64,000 bases of DNA from Halopseudomonas salegens (lineage in GTDB: Bacteria; Pseudomonadota; Gammaproteobacteria; Pseudomonadales; Pseudomonadaceae): the NCBI RefSeq assembly GCF_900105655.1, contig NZ_LT629787.1, positions 620,001 through 684,000 on the forward strand. Direction: 5' to 3'. This document shows, piece by piece, positions 17,594-25,124 of the stretch. Within the stretch, counting starts at the first letter, position 1, and each line of letters starts with the position of its first letter. A program made the translations under genes and the position numbers. The notes beneath the pieces were generated by a model that saw only the letters and a list, made by a program, of their open reading frames with translations, was not told where the DNA came from and ran no database searches.

Positions 17594-18550
17594 ATGAAAT
17601 TGCCACCCCTGAAAGCCTTGCCCGTATTTGCCGCAGTAGCTCGTTGCAACAGCTTTTCGCGTGCCGCAGAAGAGCTGTCGGTAACCCAGAGTGCAGTCAG
17701 TCATCAGATCAAGCAGCTGGAAAACTATCTGGGAGAGTCACTGTTCGTTCGTACCGGTCGATACCTTCAGTTGACCGAGCAGGGAAGGCAGTATGCCGAA
17801 GCGATCGGCGCTGCTCTGCGTCAGATCGAGCAGGCCAGTGAACAACTGCGTGGACATGAGCGGGCACAAATTCGCCTCTCGGTATTCAGTTCCTTTGCCG
17901 TGCGCTGGTTGGTACCCCGCTTGCCTGACTTGCAGCAGGCCTATCCGCAACTGGATCTGGCGCTGGAGATGAGCAGCGAGATACCGGAATTGTCCGACCG
18001 GGTAGCAGATTGCTTTATCACCGTCCGGCCGGACTCCACGGCCTACAGTTACGACTTGCTGTATACCGAGCGCCTTTTCCCGGTTTGCAGCCAGCGTCTT
18101 TGGCAGCAGATATGCCAGCGAGTCGGGCTGGATCCGTTGTCGGCACATGCCGACAGCAATCAGTTGACCGCGCATGAATTGGCCGGCTTCCCGCTACTCT
18201 CTACACACAGTATCTATAATCGCGCAGCGGGAGACTGGCAGGCCTGGTTTGCCGCTGCCGGGCTGGTAATTCCGGCCGCTACCCGGCTGCAGCACTTCAG
18301 TCATATGCTGCTGGCACTGGAAGCTGCGCGTTACCATCAGGGTATCGCCCTGACCAACGATTACATGCTCAGTACACGAGCTGATTCAGCGGATTTTGTG
18401 CGTTTGCCGGCACACTTTGTGGTAACCGGCGATGTCTTCTATTTCGCCTGGAAGAGCAGTCGGAGACAGGAAGCGGGTATTCAATTGCTGCGTCGCTGGC
18501 TCAGCAAGGAAACTATCGAGTCAGGCTTGCGCAGTCATGCGATGACATGA
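17594..18550 (+). CDS. LysR-family transcriptional regulator (GcvA-like)
   Basis: 318 residues. The N-terminal winged helix-turn-helix (about 5-65) is typical: LPVFAAVARCNSFSRAAEEL, then SVTQSAVSHQIKQLENYLG. The effector-binding domain (about 90-300) is of the GcvA/AmpR type, with IRLSVFSSFAVRWLVPRLP. The coinducer is unknown. It is divergent from the DMT transporter and followed by mltF after 67 bp in the same direction. The ATG at 17594 lies in an AT-rich stretch with no strong Shine-Dalgarno. Confidence 0.88.
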   Translation: MKLPPLKALPVFAAVARCNSFSRAAEELSVTQSAVSHQIKQLENYLGESLFVRTGRYLQLTEQGRQYAEAIGAALRQIEQASEQLRGHERAQIRLSVFSSFAVRWLVPRLPDLQQAYPQLDLALEMSSEIPELSDRVADCFITVRPDSTAYSYDLLYTERLFPVCSQRLWQQICQRVGLDPLSAHADSNQLTAHELAGFPLLSTHSIYNRAAGDWQAWFAAAGLVIPAATRLQHFSHMLLALEAARYHQGIALTNDYMLSTRADSADFVRLPAHFVVTGDVFYFAWKSSRRQEAGIQLLRRWLSKETIESGLRSHAMT

Positions 18551-18617
18551 CTTCGCTTTGCAGTGGGCATAATCAGTGTGCTATCACTGGAGGCAAGCCC
18601 ATAACAGCGAGACTGAT

Positions 18618-19988
18618 ATGCCAAGACTTTGCCTGCCGATTATTCTGTTGTTCCTGCTGCCCGGCTTGAATGCCTGCTCGGACTCGACGGCCCCGGCATT
18701 GGAGTCCCCAGGTGATTCAGGCATCCTCAAGGTCGTCAGCCGAAACAGCTCCACCACTTATTATCTGGACCGGCATGAACAGGCGATTGGCCCGGAATAT
18801 CAGTTGGTGACTGACTTTGCTGCGGCGCAGGGATGGGACGTTGAGTGGACGCTGGTTGATTCTACTGCCGCCGTTCTGGCTACCCTCGAGGAAGGCCGAG
18901 TGCATCTGGCTGCCGCCGGCCTGACGCATTTGCCGGAACGTGACGAGCGTTTCCATCCCGGTGCGGTCCATACCCGGGTCAGCGAACAGCTGGTCTGCTC
19001 GCGCAGCTTGCGGCAGTTGCCGGACAGTCCGGCAGATATGGTCGGTCTGACAATACGGGTAACGGCAGAATCCAGTTACATTCAGACCCTGACTCGGCTG
19101 CAGGAAGCCGAGCCTGCCATGGAATTCGAAGCGGACAACGAGCGGACTACCGAAGTTCTGCTGGCGGACGTGGCCAGTGGCGAGGTGGATTGCACGGTAG
19201 CTGACTCCAATATCGTGCAGGTCATGCGCAGGCAGTTTCCGGCGCTGAGCATTGCCATGGACTTGCGCGAAGGTGAACAGCTGGGCTGGTATACCGCTCG
19301 CGGTCAGCGAAGCCTGGCTCGCCAGAGCCGTCGCTGGATCGACTCCGGTGACGGAGAGTTATCGGTAACCTTGATGCAGCAGCGTTACTACAACTACATC
19401 GGCGATTTTGATTTTGTCGACTTCCGGGCCCTGAATCGCCGGATTGCCGATCGACTGCCGCGGTATATGGATGTGTTTGTCAGTGCTGAAGAGCAGACCG
19501 GTATGCCGGCTGATCTGTTGGCTGCACTGGCATATCAGGAGTCGCACTGGGACCCTCAGGCGGTATCACCAACGGGCGTGCGCGGGATCATGATGTTGAC
19601 GCAAAACACTGCCAGTGATGTAGGGGTCAGTAACCGCCTCGACCCTGAGCAATCAATCTTCGGGGGCGCGCGTTATCTGGCTGATCGACATGCTCGCTTG
19701 CCGGAGGATATCCCCGAGCCGGATCGTACCTTCCTGGCCCTGGCCAGCTACAACATTGGTCGCGGGCACCTGCTGGATGCACGCCAACTCGCCCGCGAGC
19801 TGGGCAAGGACCCTGACTCCTGGGTTGACATGCGACAAGTGCTGCCGCTCAAAGCTGACAAACGCTACTATCCTGATACCCGTTACGGCTATGCACGGGG
19901 TTATGAGCCGGTCCACTATGTGCAGCGCATCCGCAATTATCGTGATGTGATTGCTCCGGCTTTTACGGTATACACTCAGGCTGATTGA
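18618..19988 (+). CDS. mltF: MltF, membrane-bound lytic murein transglycosylase F
   Basis: Outer-membrane lipoprotein that cleaves peptidoglycan to 1,6-anhydro-muropeptides. From the ATG at 18618 (456 residues) it has a lipoprotein signal peptide with lipobox LNAC (Cys20), an extracytoplasmic solute-binding-like domain (about 35-265, a regulatory module in this family) and a C-terminal SLT domain (about 290-440). The catalytic glutamate is Glu308 in AYQESHWDPQAVSPTGVRG. Other SLT motifs are GIMMLTQNTA and ASYNIGRGHL. Asp21 after the lipobox would normally be a Lol-avoidance signal, but position +2 here is Ser, consistent with outer-membrane sorting. Confidence 0.93.
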   Translation: MPRLCLPIILLFLLPGLNACSDSTAPALESPGDSGILKVVSRNSSTTYYLDRHEQAIGPEYQLVTDFAAAQGWDVEWTLVDSTAAVLATLEEGRVHLAAAGLTHLPERDERFHPGAVHTRVSEQLVCSRSLRQLPDSPADMVGLTIRVTAESSYIQTLTRLQEAEPAMEFEADNERTTEVLLADVASGEVDCTVADSNIVQVMRRQFPALSIAMDLREGEQLGWYTARGQRSLARQSRRWIDSGDGELSVTLMQQRYYNYIGDFDFVDFRALNRRIADRLPRYMDVFVSAEEQTGMPADLLAALAYQESHWDPQAVSPTGVRGIMMLTQNTASDVGVSNRLDPEQSIFGGARYLADRHARLPEDIPEPDRTFLALASYNIGRGHLLDARQLARELGKDPDSWVDMRQVLPLKADKRYYPDTRYGYARGYEPVHYVQRIRNYRDVIAPAFTVYTQAD

Positions 19989-20038
19989 ATCGCAGGCTTG
20001 CGGGCCTATTCAACCGCAAGTCCAGGACAGGAGTTCGT

Positions 20039-20701
20039 ATGGGGGACATCAGTGAAGCCTCAGATAGCAGCGGGCATGCTACGGAGCATGAGACCAGCGT
20101 GCTGTTGCTGGATCTGGAAAATTGCCCCCATCATCTGAACCACCTGCCGAAAAGTCTGGAGCAATTTGATCGAGTAATCATCTGCTACGCTCAACGCGGT
20201 CCCAAGGTGCCGCTGGATTGGCTGGTGCCATTGTCCAAAGCCCTGCAGCAGGAGCGTTTGACCATTCACAAGATGGACCAGACCGGCAAGAACTCGGCTG
20301 ACTTCGGCATCTGCTTTTTTGCCGGCTTGCTGGCGCAGGAGTTGCCGCTGGATACCCACTTCGTCATCGTTTCCAATGACGGCGACCTGGATCACGCTAT
20401 TCAACTGCTGCACCGGATTGGCCGCTCAGCCGAGCGGGTTGGCTCCCAGAAGGTCGAACCGAACAGCGAGAGCGATGATGATCAGGCATTGGCACGCTAC
20501 TGTCGGCACCTGACCACCTACCGCAAGAATCGTCCTGCGCGCGAAGATACCCTGCGCAACAGTATCCGCAACAAGTTCAAGGCCGATCCCGCGCTGGCCG
20601 GACGCCTGTATGAGGCCCTGGTTCGCGAAGGGGTGATCATCATTGACGGGGGACGGGTGCAATACAACGATGAGGCAATTGCTCGTTTGTTGCGCAACTA
20701 G
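20039..20701 (+). CDS. PIN/NYN-like domain protein, putative ribonuclease
   Basis: 220-residue protein from the ATG at 20039, which has AGGAG about 7 nt upstream; an earlier TTG at 19985, overlapping the mltF stop, is less likely. It resembles PIN-like nucleases: the acidic residues sit in LLDLENCP, KNSADFGICF and IVSNDGDLDHAIQLL, consistent with a metal-dependent active site. The last ~75 residues (EDTLRNSIRNKF ... REGVIIIDGGRVQYND) look like a small winged-helix nucleic-acid-binding module. No antitoxin gene is adjacent, so it is not an obvious toxin-antitoxin unit. The substrate is unknown. Confidence 0.7.
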   Translation: MGDISEASDSSGHATEHETSVLLLDLENCPHHLNHLPKSLEQFDRVIICYAQRGPKVPLDWLVPLSKALQQERLTIHKMDQTGKNSADFGICFFAGLLAQELPLDTHFVIVSNDGDLDHAIQLLHRIGRSAERVGSQKVEPNSESDDDQALARYCRHLTTYRKNRPAREDTLRNSIRNKFKADPALAGRLYEALVREGVIIIDGGRVQYNDEAIARLLRN

Positions 20702-21002
20702 CTCCTTCAATCGCCTGCCCCTTCCGATTCACGCTCCTGTTCTTCAGTTCACCTTCATCACCGGTAAATCCATTGCCCGGTCATGCGCGGTTGCGCACAT
20801 TTCGTGCAAAGATGACCAGTAAGTTCTATACTACGTTTAATAAAAATATCTCCATCACAGGTTAAAGTCATACCTGTCTCTTTTCTGTCTTATACGCTAT
20901 TTATGTATTGATTGATTACAGTCAACGTAGTTGTACGAAATAGCAACGACAATAATATCTGCCAATTTCCGCAACGCGTACTTTTCAGCGAGGGTCGACT
21001 CT
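20702..21002 (+). other. AT-rich intergenic region upstream of the wax ester synthase gene
   Basis: About 300 bp without a gene. The part from 20830 to 20960 is markedly AT-rich and probably contains the promoter for the following lipid genes: TATACT at 20828, and TTGATT elements near 20908-20916. A TTGTACGAA motif at 20931-20939 resembles the TTGTACGAA upstream of the cho/photolyase operon (28120-28128). No RNA gene is recognised. Confidence 0.5.
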
Positions 21003-22628
21003 GTGAAACAACTAACACCAATGGATTCGCAATTTTTCTACTTTGAAGCGCCCAACCAGCCGATGATGATTGGTAGCCTCTGGCTGTGTGATCAGACTAC
21101 TGCACCCGATGGTCTGGTTAGGCACAAGGACATCCTGCAGTACATTTCTGACCGCCTGAATACCACGTCGTACTTTCGTCGCCGCCTCGAGCAGGCACCT
21201 TTCCAGCTGGACGACCCCTACTGGCTGCAGGATGAAAACTTTGACGTCGAGTATCACGTGCGCCATGTCGGTTTGCCGCAGCCGGGCGACTGGCGTCAGC
21301 TGTGTATCTTTACCGCGCGCACCATGTCGCGCAGCGTGGATATGGAGCGGGCACCCTGGGAAATTTATATTATCGAAGGGGTCAACAACGTCGAGGGCGT
21401 GCCGCCGGGCAGCTTTGCCGTATTGATCCGTTTTCACCATGCCTATGTTGACGGCAAGGCTGGCCTGGAGCTGACCACTGCGCTGTGGGAAGACACACCG
21501 GACCACGAATACGGTCGCCGTGATCTGGTTGAAGTTGCCGAACGTCCGCCGACTCGGCTGGAAATGTGGGCTCGTACTGCCCCGCGCATGATCGGTCAAT
21601 CTTTCCGCAGCATGCGTGCCGGTATCGAGATCACGCGCAAGAGTTACGAGCTGGCCAAGCGCCTGCGCGGTGACGCTCGCCCGGAACAACGCCGTGTACC
21701 GAAGACTATTTTCAATACCACCATCAGTCCTCACCGCAGTTATGCCGGATACGAGCTGACCATTGCCGAGCTGAAACGGATGCGTCAGCTGTGTACCGGG
21801 TCCAGCCTGAACGATGTCATCATTTCCTTGATCGCCGGTGGCATGCGCCGCTATCTGAATGCCCATAATGCGCTGCCGAGCAATGAGTCACTGGTATCCA
21901 TGTGCCCGGTGTCGATTCGCCCGGAAGACGCCCGTAAAGACGGCGGCAATCTGGTGTCCGCCATGTTTGTCGGTATCGGTACCGATATTGCCGACCCGGT
22001 TGAGCGCCTGAAAGCCGTTCAGCGCCGCACCCAGCACGGGATTCCGCTGGCCAAAGAGGTGCTCTGCGATCTGAATAATGCCTATGGTGATATGGTGCCT
22101 GCTTATATGCGCAATATGGGCGCTGCCCTGAGCAACAAGCTGCGTCTGGCGGGTAAATACCCGATGGTCAATACCATTATTACCAACGTGCCGGGTATTC
22201 CCGGCATGGTGCCGAAGTATTTTGCCGGGGCGACCATTCGGGCAGTTTCGCCCATCGTGCCTATCTCGGACGGTGTGGCGATCAGTCATGGTATTACCGG
22301 TATTTATGACCGCATCTGCATCGGTATTCTGGCGGATCGCAAAGTGGTACCGGATATGGATTTTTATGTCAGCTGCCTGGCGGAATCCACCCGTGAGTAC
22401 CTGGCTGCAACCGAAGCGGTGGAAGAAGCCAAGGCCGCGGCGGCGAAAGAAGTGACTGCGGTAGTCGAGCCCAGCAGTGACAGCAAGTCAGGCAAGTCGA
22501 CGGCCACTAAAACGACTACGCGCAAGGCCGCCAATACCGCTGACAAGCAGGCAGCAGAAAAGGCTGCCACTAAAGGGGATGACGCCGTGGTTGAAGCGGG
22601 TCGGCGCACGTCCGCCAATGGCGGCTGA
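21003..22628 (+). CDS. Wax ester synthase/diacylglycerol acyltransferase (WS/DGAT)
   Basis: Makes wax esters and/or triacylglycerols from acyl-CoA and fatty alcohol or diacylglycerol at the membrane/lipid-body surface. The probable start is GTG at 21003, giving (M)KQLTPMDSQFFYFEA, the common family beginning. The catalytic HHxxxDG is HHAYVDG at 145-151. Conserved C-terminal blocks include TNVPGIPG and the PIVPISDGVAI region. After about residue 473 comes a ~68-residue Lys/Ala/Thr-rich tail not expected in the family core. The gene lies 57 bp upstream of a patatin-type lipase, suggesting one lipid-storage unit. Confidence 0.9.
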   Translation: MKQLTPMDSQFFYFEAPNQPMMIGSLWLCDQTTAPDGLVRHKDILQYISDRLNTTSYFRRRLEQAPFQLDDPYWLQDENFDVEYHVRHVGLPQPGDWRQLCIFTARTMSRSVDMERAPWEIYIIEGVNNVEGVPPGSFAVLIRFHHAYVDGKAGLELTTALWEDTPDHEYGRRDLVEVAERPPTRLEMWARTAPRMIGQSFRSMRAGIEITRKSYELAKRLRGDARPEQRRVPKTIFNTTISPHRSYAGYELTIAELKRMRQLCTGSSLNDVIISLIAGGMRRYLNAHNALPSNESLVSMCPVSIRPEDARKDGGNLVSAMFVGIGTDIADPVERLKAVQRRTQHGIPLAKEVLCDLNNAYGDMVPAYMRNMGAALSNKLRLAGKYPMVNTIITNVPGIPGMVPKYFAGATIRAVSPIVPISDGVAISHGITGIYDRICIGILADRKVVPDMDFYVSCLAESTREYLAATEAVEEAKAAAAKEVTAVVEPSSDSKSGKSTATKTTTRKAANTADKQAAEKAATKGDDAVVEAGRRTSANGG

Positions 22629-22685
22629 AGTTTTGTCCGGGTGCTGAGTCCTCAGCACCCAGAGTCCAAGTAGTGGGGATAGCAG

Positions 22686-24143
22686 ATGATCAAGTTGATG
22701 CAGCGAAACCAGGGCAAACGCCTGTTGAAAGAAATGGAGCAGGCCGAGAGCTATGAGGAGTGGGTAGAGCTGGCCGGTGCCTATGACCATGAAATGGGTC
22801 TGGATGAATGGAAACAGGATGACGCCTGTGAGAGCTATGACTACCGTGCCATTCGTCAGCGGCTGGATCAATTACGCGATCTGCGCTTTCGCCGGGACTA
22901 TCCACAATTGTTGTTTATCCTTAATGAAGGTATTCACGGCAATCTGGGAGGCATGGGCAAGCCAGCGTTGTACAGCAAGGCAAAGCTGGGTACCAAGAAC
23001 CTGATTACACGCTATATCGATGAGTTGTGCGGTGCTCTGCATGATCTCAATGAAGTGGATGAGAAGATCATCTCACTGGAGGAAAAACAGGATTTTTTCC
23101 AGCGCGCCAGCCACTGCTATGGTCGTTCTGCTCTGATGTTGAGTGGAGGAGCGGTACTCGGGTTTTTCCATGCCGGGGTGCTCAAGGCATTGTTTGATCG
23201 TGGCCTGTTGCCGGAAATCATTTCAGGCTCCAGTGCCGGCTCGATCCTTGCCGCGACAGCCTGTACCCATGCTGATGACGAGCTGAAAGAACGTTTGAAT
23301 CTGGATAATCTGCACCATGAGGTCGACGAAGCCGAGCAGATTCGCCCGGTTTTGTCATTGCTTGGTAATGGCCGGCCAAATATGGATGCGGACAACCTGC
23401 GCGATTATTTGCAGCACATCGTTCCTGATCTGACCTTTCAGGAAGCCTTCGAACGAACCGGCCGCAAGCTCAACATCACGGTGACCGGACTCAGTCCGCG
23501 TCAGGCGCCGCGCCTTTTGAACGCCATTACTGCGCCCAATGTACTGGTACGCTCTGCAGTTATGGCGTCATGCGCCATTTATGGCATTTACCCGCCAGTA
23601 ACCCTGATGTGCCGCAATGCGTCCGGTGAAACGGCGCCTTACCTGCCAGACGAGAAATGGATAGATGGTTCCTTCGCGGATGACCTTCCAGCCAAGCGGT
23701 TGGCCCGTTTGTATGGCGTCAATCACTTTATCTCCAGTATGACGAACCCCGCCGCGTTGGCGATTACCCCGGACCCTGACCGGCCGAGCAACCCGGTGCG
23801 CAGCGTACTCAATTTCCAGGGTCGACTGTTGAAGCTGGGGACAGCGGAAACTCTGCGCTTCAGCCGTCAACACGTTCGTATCAAGTCACCCATGCTGAGC
23901 CTGGTTCAACACCTGACCTATGGCATTCTGGCGCAGGAATATACTGCCGACATCAATATATTCCTGCGCAATCGTTGGGATCATCCGCTCCGATTGCTGG
24001 CACCACCCTCCCGCGAAGCCATGCATCGCTTGATTTATGAAGGTGAGCGCTCAACCTGGGACCGTATCGAGATGGTGCGCAACTGTACTGCTGTCAGCCG
24101 AACCCTGGATGGTATCCTGCATCAGCGCGGTTGGGAGGTCTGA
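22686..24143 (+). CDS. DUF3336-patatin domain phospholipase/triacylglycerol lipase
   Basis: 485 residues. The N-terminal ~140 residues match DUF3336, a domain shared with eukaryotic TGL3/4/5 lipid-droplet lipases. The patatin domain follows: oxyanion loop LSGGAVLGFFHAG, nucleophile Ser183 in GSSAG, and Asp327 in the DGSFADDLP motif completing the Ser-Asp dyad. No signal peptide is seen, so action on cytoplasmic lipid is likely. Its place directly after the WS/DGAT gene suggests turnover of the stored neutral lipid; that pairing is inference. Start ATG at 22686. Confidence 0.88.
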   Translation: MIKLMQRNQGKRLLKEMEQAESYEEWVELAGAYDHEMGLDEWKQDDACESYDYRAIRQRLDQLRDLRFRRDYPQLLFILNEGIHGNLGGMGKPALYSKAKLGTKNLITRYIDELCGALHDLNEVDEKIISLEEKQDFFQRASHCYGRSALMLSGGAVLGFFHAGVLKALFDRGLLPEIISGSSAGSILAATACTHADDELKERLNLDNLHHEVDEAEQIRPVLSLLGNGRPNMDADNLRDYLQHIVPDLTFQEAFERTGRKLNITVTGLSPRQAPRLLNAITAPNVLVRSAVMASCAIYGIYPPVTLMCRNASGETAPYLPDEKWIDGSFADDLPAKRLARLYGVNHFISSMTNPAALAITPDPDRPSNPVRSVLNFQGRLLKLGTAETLRFSRQHVRIKSPMLSLVQHLTYGILAQEYTADINIFLRNRWDHPLRLLAPPSREAMHRLIYEGERSTWDRIEMVRNCTAVSRTLDGILHQRGWEV

Positions 24144-24215
24144 GCAACACGGAACAGGGGCTTTCAACGGCGGCTTGGTGCGCGCGATAATGCCGTTTTT
24201 TATCAAGGAATGCCG

Positions 24216-25061
24216 ATGACTGCCCCTTTGCCACTGCACGCCTGTCATATAGCTTTGCCGGAAAGTCGCGAGCTTGACCTGTTCGCCGATATGCTGATCA
24301 AGCGTGGCGCCCAGGTTCTGCGTTGCCCGTTGGTATCCATTCATGATGCGCCGGATCAAACGCCGGTGCGGCAATGGCTGCAGGAATTTATCGCCACTCC
24401 TCCGGATGATCTGGTTCTGCTGACCGGTGAGGGGTTGCGTCGTTTGCTCGCCGCTGCCGAGCGTGTGGACGAGTCCCTGCGAGACAGCTTTATTGCTGCT
24501 CTGGGCAAGGTACGCACAATTACCCGAGGCCCGAAACCGGGTGCTGCGCTGCGCAAGATTGGCCTGAAACCCGATCTGCTGGCAGACGAGCCGACCACTG
24601 CCGGAGTGATTGCAACGCTCAATCGGGAAGACCTCGGCGGACGGCAAGTAGCCGTGCAGCTATACGGCACCGACCCCAATCACACCCTGATCGATTTTCT
24701 GCACAAAGCCGGTGCGCGGGTACGCACAGTCGCTCCCTATGTGTATGCCGATGATGTGGAAGATGTCCAGGTCAGTGCTTTGATCCAGCGCTTGCAGGCA
24801 GGTGAGCTGAATGCAATGGCTTTTACCAGCGCCACTCAGGTACGCCGGTTGTTCCAGATTGCACGGCGCCAGCCTGAAGGTGAGCAAGGCCTGCGCAAGG
24901 CACTTGCCGCTCTCTGTGTGGCTGCAGTGGGTCCAGTCGTTGCTGATGAGCTCAGCGCTCGCGAGGTACAGGTCAATCTTATGCCGACCAGCAGCTTTTT
25001 TATGAAGCCTCTGGTGCGTGAGCTGGTCAAAGCCTTCAATCCATCGGCAGTTGATGATTGA
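24216..25061 (+). CDS. Uroporphyrinogen-III synthase (HemD) family protein
   Basis: 281-residue protein of the HemD fold: two alternating lobes, with LLTGEGLRRLLAAAE in the first, GVIATLNREDLGGRQVAV at the crossover and AFTSATQVRRLFQIA in the second. HemD cyclises hydroxymethylbilane for tetrapyrrole synthesis, but the family diverges strongly. In pseudomonads the main hemD sits beside hemC, which is absent here, so this may be a paralogue with another role. The start at ATG 24216 is chosen because AAGGA at 24205-24209 is 6 nt away; the ATG at 24210 would abut it. Confidence 0.72.
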   Translation: MTAPLPLHACHIALPESRELDLFADMLIKRGAQVLRCPLVSIHDAPDQTPVRQWLQEFIATPPDDLVLLTGEGLRRLLAAAERVDESLRDSFIAALGKVRTITRGPKPGAALRKIGLKPDLLADEPTTAGVIATLNREDLGGRQVAVQLYGTDPNHTLIDFLHKAGARVRTVAPYVYADDVEDVQVSALIQRLQAGELNAMAFTSATQVRRLFQIARRQPEGEQGLRKALAALCVAAVGPVVADELSAREVQVNLMPTSSFFMKPLVRELVKAFNPSAVDD

Positions 25062-25124
25062 CCACAAGGGGCCGGCACAGCAACAATGCGGCTGACCTGA
25101 CGTTTACTTACCCAAGGATGCTTG

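Noticed and set aside
20039..20701. Toxin-antitoxin module
   Set aside because: The PIN-like protein has no small partner gene upstream or downstream.
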